DNA of 64,000 bases from SFWF01 sp045539925. Lineage in GTDB: Bacteria > Bacillota > Clostridia > Oscillospirales > Acutalibacteraceae. The DNA lies in NCBI GenBank assembly GCA_045539925.1, contig JAZQGH010000083.1, positions 14,168 to 78,167 of the forward strand, written 5' to 3'. The position numbers and the translations under genes were made by a program. The notes beneath the pieces were generated by a model. That model saw only the letters and a list, made by a program, of their open reading frames with translations, had not been told where the DNA came from and searched no databases. Of this stretch, positions 54,072 to 61,118 are shown one piece after another; the first letter of the stretch is position 1, and the number at the start of each line of letters is the position of its first letter.

Positions 54072-55019
54072 ATGGCAGATGTAAAGAAAATTGCCACAAG
54101 AGACGCTTACGGAGCTGCTCTTGTTGAACTTGGAAAAGAACGTGAAGATTTCATCGTAATGGATGCCGACCTTGCTGAGGCTACCAAGACGGGTGCTTTT
54201 AAAAAGGTGTTTCCCGAAAGATTTTACGATTGCGGAATTGCAGAGGGCAATATGATGAGCATTGCCGCAGGTATTGCCGCAACAGGCAAAAAGGTGTTTG
54301 CAAGTAGTTTTGCAATGTTTGCTGCAGGAAGAGCCTTTGAGCAGATAAGAAACTCTATCGGTTACCCTCATCTTAATGTTATTATTGGTGCTACCCACGC
54401 AGGTATCTCTGTGGGAGAAGACGGTGCTACCCACCAGTGCTGTGAGGATATCGGCATTATGCGTACCATCCCTGGTATGACCATAATAAATCCTGCCGAT
54501 TATACCGAAGCTTATCTTGCTGTTAAAGCCGCTATCAATCACGACGGTCCTGTTTATATGCGCTTTGGACGTCTTGCTGTTCCCGTTGTTTTCGATGATG
54601 ATTACAACTTCGAAATTGGCAAGGGCGTAGAGCTTAAAGAGGGTAGTGACGTTACCATTATCGCAACAGGTCTTATGGTTGCCGAGGCACTTGAGGCATA
54701 TGAACTCTTAAAGGCAGAGGGAATTTCTGCCCGTATTATCAATATGGCTACTATTAAGCCCCTTGATACCGAAATCGTCCTCAAGGCTGCTAAAGAAACA
54801 GGTGCTATCGTTACCGCAGAGGAGCATAGCGTAATAGGCGGTCTTGGATCTGCCGTTTCTGAGTATCTCTCCGAGGCTTATCCCACTACCGTTTTAAAAC
54901 TGGGTGTTAACGACACCTTCGGTATGTCAGGCCCCGCTGCTGAGCTTCTCGATAAGTTCGGTCTCCGCGCAAAAGATATTGCCGCAAAAGTAAAAGAGGC
55001 AATTGCTCTTAAAAAATAA
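54072..55019 (+). CDS. Transketolase, C-terminal subunit
   Basis: 315 residues with the pyrimidine-binding and C-terminal domains: DADLAEATKTG near 34, CGIAEGNMMSIAAG (about 57-70), THAGISVGEDGATHQ (about 114-128) and EEHSVIGGLGSA near 254. It overlaps no gene and is followed by a strong terminator. A dedicated sugar operon is possible but not needed. Confidence 0.94.
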   Translation: MADVKKIATRDAYGAALVELGKEREDFIVMDADLAEATKTGAFKKVFPERFYDCGIAEGNMMSIAAGIAATGKKVFASSFAMFAAGRAFEQIRNSIGYPHLNVIIGATHAGISVGEDGATHQCCEDIGIMRTIPGMTIINPADYTEAYLAVKAAINHDGPVYMRFGRLAVPVVFDDDYNFEIGKGVELKEGSDVTIIATGLMVAEALEAYELLKAEGISARIINMATIKPLDTEIVLKAAKETGAIVTAEEHSVIGGLGSAVSEYLSEAYPTTVLKLGVNDTFGMSGPAAELLDKFGLRAKDIAAKVKEAIALKK

Positions 55020-55025
55020 AAAATT

Positions 55026-55102
55026 AAAAACAACCGCGAAATGATATGCACCTCCAAGAGTGTCTAACTTTTGGGGTTCACTTCAAAAGCGGTTGTTTTT
55101 TT
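55026..55102 (+). terminator. Terminator after split transketolase, with nested hairpin insert
   Basis: Outer stem AAAAACAACCGC/GCGGTTGTTTTT with a long 51-base interior (55038-55088). The interior itself contains two imperfect inverted arms starting TGATATGCACCTCC and ending GGGGTTCACTTCA. This arrangement looks like a small inverted-repeat element inserted into the loop of a normal terminator. Confidence 0.75.
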
Positions 55103-55143
55103 GTTCAAATATGATATAAAGAAGGTATAAAAATCAGGCGGTT

Positions 55144-55965
55144 TTAATTACAGTTTTTATCTTCCTGAGGTGTACAGCCGAATTTGGTGCAGTAGGAACG
55201 GTAGAATGCAGAATAATCACGATAGCCGCATTCTTCACTCACCTTAACGGCAGGTTCTCCCGACCGTATGCGGTTTCTGGCGGTGAGGAGTCTTTTTTTT
55301 GTAACATACTGACCTATCGATGAGCCTGTGTTTTTCTTAAAAATTCGGTTGATCTGGGATTGGCTTAAGAAGAAAACATCACTTAACTGCTGAAGCGAAA
55401 TGTTTCTGAAAAGATTCTGGTTAACATAGTTTATAAGCAGGTCTCCGATGTTGTCTTTTCTTAGCTCAGGGCTGAGGCGCCTGGTAGCCCTATCGGCTTC
55501 GGTGAGCACAAACATAACCCTTGATATAAGGTCAAGTCTGCCCATATCGTGACCGTGGGTCGCTATCATAGCAAAGCATTCGGAGCAAAGAGAGTGAGCA
55601 AACACTGCCGAATCAAAACGGTTAAGTGTGCCAAGCGGTCGGCTGAAAAGATGGGAGAGTATCTGCTCGGAGGGGTCGAGTGCTTTAAGCATTACAGGAT
55701 TTATATTAGCTACGATACGCTCGTAAGGAATCTTGTCGGAGCATACCACGAGGTGATGGGTCTCAAGGGGACGCATTATCATAATATCACCCGTTCGCAG
55801 ACGGTATTTTGAGCCCTCTACAAGATAGTAACAATCACCTGAGATGAAGTAAAATATCTCAATGTCGTCGTGAGCGTGCATAATATTGGTGTTAGGGGGA
55901 ATAACGTCAACCTTGTGTTGAATCTTAAAATTTTTTTCTCTGAATTTTAGTAAGGTTTCGGACAT
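55144..55965 (-). CDS. AraC family transcriptional regulator
   Basis: 273 residues from ATG 55965, chosen for the RBS AAAAGGAGGAG. An N-terminal cupin (HAHDDIEIFYFISG, about 29-42) binds the effector. Two helix-turn-helix motifs follow in the last 100 residues (SLQQLSDVFFLSQSQINRIFK and the second copy ending FYRSYCTKFGCTP). It is transcribed divergently from the isomerase gene, which it probably regulates together with itself. Confidence 0.92.
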   Translation of the reverse strand: MSETLLKFREKNFKIQHKVDVIPPNTNIMHAHDDIEIFYFISGDCYYLVEGSKYRLRTGDIMIMRPLETHHLVVCSDKIPYERIVANINPVMLKALDPSEQILSHLFSRPLGTLNRFDSAVFAHSLCSECFAMIATHGHDMGRLDLISRVMFVLTEADRATRRLSPELRKDNIGDLLINYVNQNLFRNISLQQLSDVFFLSQSQINRIFKKNTGSSIGQYVTKKRLLTARNRIRSGEPAVKVSEECGYRDYSAFYRSYCTKFGCTPQEDKNCN

Positions 55966-56005
55966 ATTCTCCTCCTTTTGCTCGATTTTCTGCTTGTACG
56001 AGCAC

Positions 56006-56034
56006 ATTATAACAGATGATGCGCAAAAATGCAA
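56006..56034 (-). promoter_or_regulatory. Promoter of the AraC regulator gene
   Basis: Minus strand TTGCAT (56034-56029), 17 bases, TATAAT (56011-56006), 41 bases before the start codon. The -10 context TGTTATAATGTGCT is nearly the same as in the divergent promoter. Confidence 0.75.
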
Positions 56035-56055
56035 TGTTTTTCGGTAAAAAAACAA

Positions 56056-56084
56056 TTGCATATTGTTAAAAATGCTGTTATAAT
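56056..56084 (+). promoter_or_regulatory. Promoter of the isomerase gene
   Basis: TTGCAT (56056-56061), 17 bases, TATAAT (56079-56084), with the context TGTTATAATATGCT. The -35 hexamers of the two divergent promoters are only 21 bases apart, back to back. Confidence 0.75.
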
Positions 56085-56120
56085 ATGCTTAAAAATAAAA
56101 ACCTTCTGGAGGTACATAAA

Positions 56121-56900
56121 ATGAGCATACGTTTTGGTGTCTGCACCACCTTCGATAACATCCCCACACTTATCGACGCGGGCTACGATTATCTTGAGTT
56201 TAACTTTACAAATCTTGTTAAAATGACTGACGAGGAGTTCGAGCAGGCTAAGGCCACCGTTGAAAAATATAATTTCAAGGCAGAGGCTTATAACTGTTTC
56301 TTCCCTGGGGATATTCGCCTTACAGGACCCGATGTGGACTATGATGTACTGGCAGAACATTGCGAAAAGGGTATGAAGCGCGCCGCAGCTCTCGGCGGTA
56401 AGATTACCGTAATCGGTAGCGGAGGAAGCCGTAATGTCCCCAAGGATTTCGACTTTAGCGAGGGCTATAACCAATTTGCAAAGGTTTTAGGTCTTATAGG
56501 TGACATTGCCGCAAAATATGGAATTACTGTAGTTGTAGAGCCTCTTAACTCAGGGGAAACTAACCTTATAAACACCGTAGCTCAGGGAATTGAGATCTGT
56601 AAAAAGGTAGGTAAACCCAACGTAAAAGGCCTTGCAGACTTTTTTCACGTTTACAAAAGCGGCGAGACCTTGGACGCCGTCATAAGCAACAACGGAATGC
56701 TCGGACATTTGCATATTGCCCGTGCCAACGACGACCGCGCTATGCCCTATGAGGAGGATACACCTAAGGTTGAAGAGTGGGCAGCTGCAGTTAAAGAGTC
56801 GGGCTATGAAGGCAGACTCAGCCTTGAAGGAGGCTATCGTCCTGAGTTTGAAGAGTGTATTTACCGCACCCGTAAAATAATTGACTGCTTCAATAAATAA
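56121..56900 (+). CDS. Sugar phosphate isomerase/epimerase (AP endonuclease 2-like TIM barrel)
   Basis: 259 residues from ATG 56121 (GGAGG 8 bases upstream). Features: FGVCTTFDNIPTLIDAGYDYLE at the N-terminus; metal-ligand blocks VVEPLN (about 147-152), ADFFHV (about 186-191), GHLHIARAN (about 205-213) and the terminal SLEGGYRPEF. The family includes xylose isomerase-like and hydroxypyruvate isomerase-like enzymes. The substrate is probably a keto-sugar or sugar acid used by this locus. Confidence 0.85.
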   Translation: MSIRFGVCTTFDNIPTLIDAGYDYLEFNFTNLVKMTDEEFEQAKATVEKYNFKAEAYNCFFPGDIRLTGPDVDYDVLAEHCEKGMKRAAALGGKITVIGSGGSRNVPKDFDFSEGYNQFAKVLGLIGDIAAKYGITVVVEPLNSGETNLINTVAQGIEICKKVGKPNVKGLADFFHVYKSGETLDAVISNNGMLGHLHIARANDDRAMPYEEDTPKVEEWAAAVKESGYEGRLSLEGGYRPEFEECIYRTRKIIDCFNK

Positions 56901-56905
56901 ATAAA

Positions 56906-56940
56906 ACTGATGCGTACATATGTACGCATCAGTCTTGTTT
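56906..56940. terminator. Bidirectional terminator after the isomerase gene
   Basis: 28-bp perfect palindrome (arms 56906-56919 and 56920-56933, centre CAT|ATG) with A-rich DNA on the left and TCTTGTTT on the right. It serves the isomerase gene and the converging AraC pseudogene. Confidence 0.82.
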
Positions 56941-56941
56941 C

Positions 56942-57745
56942 TTATAGTTTAAGTCTTCCCAGCATATGCCGTCTGTATTCAAGCGGTGTCATACCTGTAG
57001 CTTCTTTGAATTTGTTGTTAAAATATGATTGGGTGGAAAATCCATAGTCAGAAGCTACCTGCGAAATTGAAACGTTGTCTGAAAGCAGGGCGAGTTTTGC
57101 CGCTGCAATGCGATGCTCAAGAATATATTTGTTTGGAGTTTTGCCGAACCTTTCGCAAAAAAGCCTGTGAAAGTATATGGGGCTGAGGTTTGCAATCTCG
57201 GCAAGCTTTTCCAGTGTCAGCTTTTCGCCCAGATGGTGCTTTATATAATTTGCAACCATTATAAGCGGTTTGCGATAGGTGTGCAATGTGGGGTTGGCTT
57301 CCTTATCTGTAACACTATCGGCGTGAAGAATATATCCAAGCAGCTTATATACGGCGCTTTGTCTGCCGAAAATTTCCTCGGGACTGTCGCCCTCAAACCT
57401 TAAAATTTCCTCAAACATCTCGGTTACACGCTCAACCTCGTGGACGGTTATAATGTCGGGAAGCGCCTCCATAACCGATATAAAGGCATCATCCTCAGAT
57501 GAAACGTGCAGATAGTGGTAACGGAAGGGGAGCTGACTATACCTTGTCTGTCAGGGCTTCGCACAAAGAAGTGTGCCGCGTCAAGTGTCACGGGTGTGTC
57601 GTCAATAAAGGATAATTTGTCGGATGAGGAGGTAAAAAGCTCGAACTCAAAGAATCCGACCGTCTTTTTTCGAGGTTGTTTTGTTTACATACTGTATTTC
57701 CGAGTCGAATATTCCGAAATTCACCGTGTCAAAATTAAATCACAT
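56942..57745 (-). pseudogene. AraC family regulator, broken by three lesions
   Basis: The C-terminal two helix-turn-helix domain is intact (about 176 residues open from 57472; KLTLEKLAEIANLSPIYFHR, then ISQVASDYGFSTQSYFNNKF). The cupin half is damaged. The expected ATG (57745, with TGAGG 8 bases upstream) is followed at once by TGA (57742-57740). A run of six A (57670-57665, minus strand) shifts the frame by one base. A one-base loss near 57552 shifts it again. Joining the three frames gives a continuous AraC N-terminal domain (FNFDTVNFGIFDSE, then FFEFELFTSSSDK, then RYSQLPFRYHYLHV). Sequencing error could explain one indel but not easily all three lesions. A truncated protein from Met at 57472 could still bind DNA. 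Confidence 0.85.
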
Positions 57746-57890
57746 ATAAAAACCTCAAAGTAAGATATTACAAAAAATAAGTAATAATTTGCTATACAAA
57801 AATCCCCGATTTTCTTATAATAAAGATACAATACGGTGAAAACTGTGTCAATATATCAAAATTAAATGTTGTAAAAAAGGAGAATATCAA

Positions 57891-58565
57891 ATGAAAATCA
57901 CCTGGCTCGGTCAAGCTGGACTGCTCTTCAAAACAGATAAAGCAACCGTTATGATAGACCCTTACTTAAGTGACAGCTGCGGAAAACTAAACCCCAAAAG
58001 TCACCGCCGCGTTCCCGTAGATGAAACACTTTTCGATATAAAGCCGAATGTGATGATATTTACCCATAACCACCTCGACCACTATGACCCCGAAACAGTG
58101 GAAAAATTTATCGGAGGGGAAACGGGTATTACCGTTCTTTCTCCCTGTTCAGTATGGGGCGAGGTCAGAAAGTACGGCGGCAATAATAATTTCGTTAAGT
58201 TCGACCGTTACACCCGCTGGACTCAGTATGGCATTACCTTTACGGCTGTAAAGGCAACCCATAGTGATGTAGGAGCCATCGGCGTCATAATCGACGACGG
58301 AGATAAAAAGTATTACGTCACAGGCGACACCCTCTATAACTCTGAGATATTCGCCGACCTGCCCCACGATATTTATGCAGTATTTCTTCCCATAAACGGT
58401 GTAGGAAATAATATGAATATGCTCGATGCCGCCGACTTTGCAAAGAAAACAGGTGCCGAAAAGGTCGTTCCCCTTCATGTAGGGCTTTTCGATAACCTTT
58501 CTGCAGAGAATTTCGTCTGTGAAAATAAAATAATTCCAGAATTTTATAAGGAAATAAAACTGTGA
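57891..58565 (+). CDS. MBL fold metal-dependent hydrolase (UlaG-like)
   Basis: 224 residues. The metallo-beta-lactamase motif HxHxDH is His59-His61-Asp63-His64 (THNHLDH); THSDVGAIG, GDTLYN and PLHVG supply the later ligands. The short N-terminus (MKITWLGQAG) is typical of UlaG-like lactonases and related hydrolases. RBS AAAAAAGGAG precedes ATG 57891. The position between a sugar isomerase and a dehydratase remnant suggests action on a sugar lactone or phosphate (inference). Confidence 0.85.
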   Translation: MKITWLGQAGLLFKTDKATVMIDPYLSDSCGKLNPKSHRRVPVDETLFDIKPNVMIFTHNHLDHYDPETVEKFIGGETGITVLSPCSVWGEVRKYGGNNNFVKFDRYTRWTQYGITFTAVKATHSDVGAIGVIIDDGDKKYYVTGDTLYNSEIFADLPHDIYAVFLPINGVGNNMNMLDAADFAKKTGAEKVVPLHVGLFDNLSAENFVCENKIIPEFYKEIKL

Positions 58566-58704
58566 AAGTAACAGATGTAAAAGCCTTTTTAGGCGCTTTA
58601 GAACATATGAAAGAATATTTTTAGGCAAAGACCCACGTGATATCGAGCAACGTTTTTATATGATATAGCGCGACGCTTACCGGCGCGGCGGACCCGTACT
58701 TTAA
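58562..58704 (+). pseudogene. Enolase-superfamily sugar acid dehydratase remnant (DgoD-like)
   Basis: GTG 58562 overlaps the MBL stop (GTGA) and starts MKVTDVKAFL, as in the mandelate racemase group. About 35 residues of the domain are then missing, and the text resumes with ALEHMKEY. After a frameshift near 58620 comes LGKDPRDIEQRFY, a stop (TAG), then RDAYRRGGPVL and another stop. This follows the N-terminal domain of D-galactonate-type dehydratases (LIGQDP...YRGGPI). Nearly all of the gene, including the catalytic barrel, is gone. Confidence 0.72.
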
Positions 58705-58778
58705 AGATTGACAGAGATGTTTCCGCAAGCATATGACACCTGAAATCAAAAAATATGTTTCTAAGCATTAAAAAACAC

Positions 58779-58807
58779 TTGACACCACGGCGAAAATGTA
58801 CTAAAAT
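58779..58807 (+). promoter_or_regulatory. Promoter of tRNA-Leu(UAA)
   Basis: TTGACA (58779-58784), 17 bases, TAAAAT (58802-58807), 11 bases before the tRNA. The same spacing to the tRNA is seen at the other leucine tRNA. Confidence 0.78.
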
Positions 58808-58818
58808 TCTATGTGCAT

Positions 58819-58905
58819 GCCGCTGTGGTGGAATAGGCAGACACAAGGGACTTAAAATCCCTCGGTAGCGATACCGTATCGGTTCAAGTCCGATTAGCGG
58901 CACCA
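58819..58905 (+). tRNA. tRNA-Leu, anticodon TAA
   Basis: Class II tRNA with encoded CCA. Acceptor GCCGCTG pairs with TAGCGGC (one G-U). Anticodon stem AGGGA/TCCCT around CTTAAAA (anticodon UAA, reads UUA). Variable arm TCGGTAGCGATACCG and T arm ATCGGTTCAAGTCCGAT. The sequence to its right has mobile-element content, so its 3' end is the likely integration site. Confidence 0.95.
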
Positions 58906-58913
58906 ACGGAAAA

Positions 58914-58958
58914 ACCGCATAGTTAAGCTAAATTTGAGCTTTTCTATACGGTTTCTCT
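58914..58958 (+). terminator. Probable terminator of tRNA-Leu(UAA)
   Basis: AAACCG...CGGTTT outer stem with an inner AGCT/AGCT hairpin, followed by CTCTTTTT. The stem is interrupted by bulges. Confidence 0.55.
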
Positions 58959-58990
58959 TTTTAGTAACTTGGTTTACATAACAACTTTTT

Positions 58991-59038
58991 GGGGTTTATT
59001 TGGGGTTTATTGCCTTATTTTTGGGGGTTTATCGCCCC
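58991..59038 (+). repeat. Tandem GGGGTTTAT units beside tRNA-Leu
   Basis: GGGGTTTATT at 58991, again at 59002, and GGGGGTTTAT at 59023, followed by CGCCCC, in the non-coding 277 bases between the tRNA and the first phage-like gene. Short direct repeats of this sort occur at integrase arm sites and origins. No integrase gene is in the window. The remaining bases of this gap show nothing else I can name. Confidence 0.5.
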
Positions 59039-59182
59039 TTTTATGCGATTAAATTCTGTGTACAATTTGCTCTGCCGCTTCGGCCTTCTGTCGATTAAAG
59101 TGAAATATATTATACGTGTGGCTATTTATATAAAAATCGCCCGACCGTTCGGAGATAGTCCGAATAGTCGAGCGGTTAGTTT

Positions 59183-59521
59183 CTATATTTCTAAATGTTT
59201 CAAGGCGTTAATATGAAAAAGTTCTACACTATCAAGACTATACCCCATTTCATCAGCAATTTGCTTAAGTTTAAGGCAATACCGTCTATCACCCTGCTTC
59301 GCTCCTATATGGGCGAGGGTTATAACTTGGCGTTCCCTAATATCTAACAGCTTTTGAATCGCGATTAGTACATTATTCTTTATCGCAATCAGTTCTTCGA
59401 GTTCCTGCTCAATTGAACTTGCACATTCAGGAGATAGGGTGAGTTCTTTCTTAAGTGTATTTATTCTCATCTCAACGGTGCTATAATTCCGCAAAAAGGC
59501 TTTCTTTTCCTTATTTGTCAC
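59183..59521 (-). CDS. Phage-type sigma-70-like/DUF1492 helix-turn-helix protein
   Basis: 112 residues from GTG 59521 (GGAGAG upstream). A helical N-terminus precedes a region-4-like helix-turn-helix at the C-terminus (RRYCLKLKQIADEMGYSLD, then VELFHINALKHL). The pattern fits the ArpU/RinA/DUF1492 group of late-gene activators in Firmicutes prophages. It is last in a minus-strand run of small genes and overlaps the preceding gene by 11 bases. Confidence 0.65.
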   Translation of the reverse strand: MTNKEKKAFLRNYSTVEMRINTLKKELTLSPECASSIEQELEELIAIKNNVLIAIQKLLDIRERQVITLAHIGAKQGDRRYCLKLKQIADEMGYSLDSVELFHINALKHLEI

Positions 59522-59831
59522 GACTTCTCTCCTTTGTGCTCAACTGCAAAAAAGCTTTTTGCCGATTTAGGCCAACGTTAGGACCACGCTTTCTATTGTT
59601 TCGTTCTGTTCTAATGCCATGCACCCTGCCAGCATTCCAAACCGTAACAAGTAAATCGAACAAGGACCATAATTGCGTACCGTTTAGTATTACCGGCATA
59701 TTTTCTGAGGGCTTCTTTTTATAGAATTCATCCATTATGTTTTTACAGAGAAAAATGTCACTATATGTACAATGCTCGGATAGTTTTAATGCTTCATCAG
59801 TATCTATAAGTCCTTTATAAAAAATACTCAT
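59511..59831 (-). CDS. Phage-like hypothetical protein, 106 residues
   Basis: Basic C-terminus (RTERNNRKRGPN near 74-85, then STKERSRDK) and a hydrophobic helical middle (LWSLFDLLVTVWNAG). No family recognised. The neighbours on both sides are in the same operon, one base to a few bases apart, which supports translation. Typical of small early genes of integrated elements. Confidence 0.55.
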   Translation of the reverse strand: MSIFYKGLIDTDEALKLSEHCTYSDIFLCKNIMDEFYKKKPSENMPVILNGTQLWSLFDLLVTVWNAGRVHGIRTERNNRKRGPNVGLNRQKAFLQLSTKERSRDK

Positions 59832-59832
59832 T

Positions 59833-60030
59833 TTAAACTCCTTTTCTTAATTTGATGACCGTATCAATAAGATCGCAAGCTATATCGACAAGTCGTGAAG
59901 GCTCTCCGCTTTTAATGGCCTCATTGCGCAACCACTGTTTTGCGGCATCACCGTCATATTCAAATGTTTCTAACAACTCGCTTGCTTCACAGATTTCCTC
60001 AATTGAAAATTCTCTTTTTTCTAAACTCAT
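59833..60030 (-). CDS. Phage-like hypothetical protein, 65 residues
   Basis: Acidic N-terminus (EKREFSIEEICEASELLE) and helical throughout; stops one base before the next gene of the run starts. RBS AAAAGGAGAT before ATG 60030. No family recognised. Confidence 0.5.
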   Translation of the reverse strand: MSLEKREFSIEEICEASELLETFEYDGDAAKQWLRNEAIKSGEPSRLVDIACDLIDTVIKLRKGV

Positions 60031-60047
60031 AGTTTTGTATCTCCTTT

Positions 60048-60251
60048 TTATTCTGCTGTTTTAAACAATGTCTGCACTTCTGCAGATAATCTTTTGCTAA
60101 GTTCACTTAGCCTTACGGTTGGTAATACAAGCGCATATTTTGGCAGAGTTCCACAACTGCTTGAATGCGCCGCTTCCAGTGCGATAAATGTATCCGCAAG
60201 GAAGCGTAGGTCAGTCGCTATCTCGTCTAATTTGTTTTTAACGTCTTGCAT
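60048..60251 (-). CDS. Phage-like hypothetical protein, 67 residues
   Basis: Helical product (MQDVKNKLDEIATDLRFLAD...), with RBS AAAGGAGCAG before ATG 60251. Part of the minus-strand run. A 131-base gap without a gene separates it from the next gene upstream, and that gap holds a plus-strand consensus promoter. No family recognised. Confidence 0.5.
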   Translation of the reverse strand: MQDVKNKLDEIATDLRFLADTFIALEAAHSSSCGTLPKYALVLPTVRLSELSKRLSAEVQTLFKTAE

Positions 60252-60279
60252 AGATTCTGCTCCTTTCTGTGTTTGATTA

Positions 60280-60308
60280 TTGACAGCCGGAAGCGGATAA
60301 GTTATAAT
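60280..60308 (+). promoter_or_regulatory. Orphan perfect-consensus promoter, antisense to the phage-like genes
   Basis: TTGACA (60280-60285), 17 bases, TATAAT (60303-60308), pointing right into the 3' end of the gene at 60383-60658. The expected transcript starts near 60315 with the UUCG-capped hairpin CCGC-TTCG-GCGG (60321-60332). No plus-strand gene follows for 500 bases. Confidence 0.6.
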
Positions 60309-60382
60309 CTACTTAACCGCTTCGGCGGCGCAAGTGCTCTGTGCAGCTTTCCCTGGTTCGGTGTAGCTGTATGGGGCTTTCT

Positions 60383-60658
60383 TTATGCCACTGAGAAACG
60401 GCGGGTTTCGGTCTGCTTGGTGTACTGTGCATATAGTTCGGCGTGTGTCTGCTTAAATGCGGTGCTATCAAAACGGTTGCTCTTAACGGTTTTATATCTA
60501 ACCTTGTAAACATCTACCGTTATCTCTTCAACGCCCTGTGCGGTCATTTCCGCTTTAATACCGTCCTCTATGGTAGCTATCTCTGCTGCCAATTCGTCAG
60601 CCATTGCTTTAAGCTCCTTAAGTTCTCTGATTTTGCTTGTCATTTCTGTTGTGCTCAT
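60383..60658 (-). CDS. Phage-like protein, 91 residues
   Basis: First gene of the minus-strand run, 64 bases downstream of its consensus promoter. The N-terminal half is a coiled coil (RELKELKAMADELAAEIATIED). The C-terminal half contains KVRYKTVKSNRFDSTAFKQ and ends RRFSVA, a pattern I associate with small proteins of clostridial prophages, without known function. RBS AAAAGGAGTATA before ATG 60658. Confidence 0.6.
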   Translation of the reverse strand: MSTTEMTSKIRELKELKAMADELAAEIATIEDGIKAEMTAQGVEEITVDVYKVRYKTVKSNRFDSTAFKQTHAELYAQYTKQTETRRFSVA

Positions 60659-60721
60659 AATTTATATACTCCTTTTTGTTTATTGGTCGAAGCGGCTTTC
60701 CTCTCTCGACCTTACGAGTAT

Positions 60722-60750
60722 ATTATACACCTTTATGTAGTGTATGTCAA
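60722..60750 (-). promoter_or_regulatory. Leftward consensus promoter of the phage-like operon
   Basis: Minus strand TTGACA (60750-60745), 17 bases, TATAAT (60727-60722). Exact matches in both hexamers. Confidence 0.82.
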
Positions 60751-60815
60751 TATGTGATTATGCACAATTATTTAGTGCATATATTATACATATTGTACAC
60801 TTGACAATAGTGCAT
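60738..60815. promoter_or_regulatory. Operator-like repeats between divergent promoters
   Basis: Related 9-base motifs TAGTGTATG (60739), TTAGTGCAT (60772) and ATAGTGCAT (60808), with the reverse form ATGCACAAT at about 60760. They lie in or beside both promoters, as expected for a C1/Cro-type switch. The XRE protein encoded at 60894 is the natural candidate to bind them. Confidence 0.5.
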
Positions 60816-60829
60816 ACATATGTTATAAT
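60801..60829 (+). promoter_or_regulatory. Rightward consensus promoter of the XRE-fic operon
   Basis: TTGACA (60801-60806), 17 bases, TATAAT (60824-60829), 65 bases before ATG 60894. An operator-like motif lies within the spacer. Confidence 0.85.
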
Positions 60830-60893
60830 GTATATAGTGGGAAATATATGTCTATATTGGACGGTCCCCATTTTTTAGAAAGAAGGTATAATT

Positions 60894-61118
60894 ATGGCAA
60901 TAAGATACAAAGTTGATATTGTTTCCGCATTAAAAAATGCCGGATACTCATCATATCGAATTCGAAAGGACAAAATTTTCGGTGAAAAAACAATGCAAGA
61001 TTTTAGAAATAAAGTACCTGTCCTTTCCTCTGATTGTTTGTCCAAACTTTGCAAGTTGCTTAACTGCCAACCCGGCGATATTATCGAATATGTAGAGGAA
61101 GCGGAGGAAACGGAGTAA
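60894..61118 (+). CDS. XRE/Cro-type helix-turn-helix regulator, 74 residues
   Basis: Compact Cro/C1-type fold: MAIRYKVDIVSALKNAGYSSYRIRKDKI is helix 1-2, KTMQDFRNKV the recognition helix region, and LSSDCLSKLCKLLNCQPGDIIEYV the last two helices (HTH_26-like). An acidic end (EEAEETE) follows. RBS AAAGAAGG before ATG 60894. Its stop overlaps the start of fic by one base, so the two are coupled. It probably represses its own operon and the leftward operon. Confidence 0.85.
   Translation: MAIRYKVDIVSALKNAGYSSYRIRKDKIFGEKTMQDFRNKVPVLSSDCLSKLCKLLNCQPGDIIEYVEEAEETE

Noticed and set aside
57506..57763. 85-codon plus-strand frame over the AraC pseudogene
   Set aside because: Antisense to the decayed cupin domain; no RBS, no recognisable motif.
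58991..59038. CRISPR array or G-quadruplex at the GGGGTTTAT repeats
   Set aside because: Only three short units without spacers of equal length, so not a CRISPR. Only three G runs of four or more, so a stable intramolecular quadruplex is not supported.
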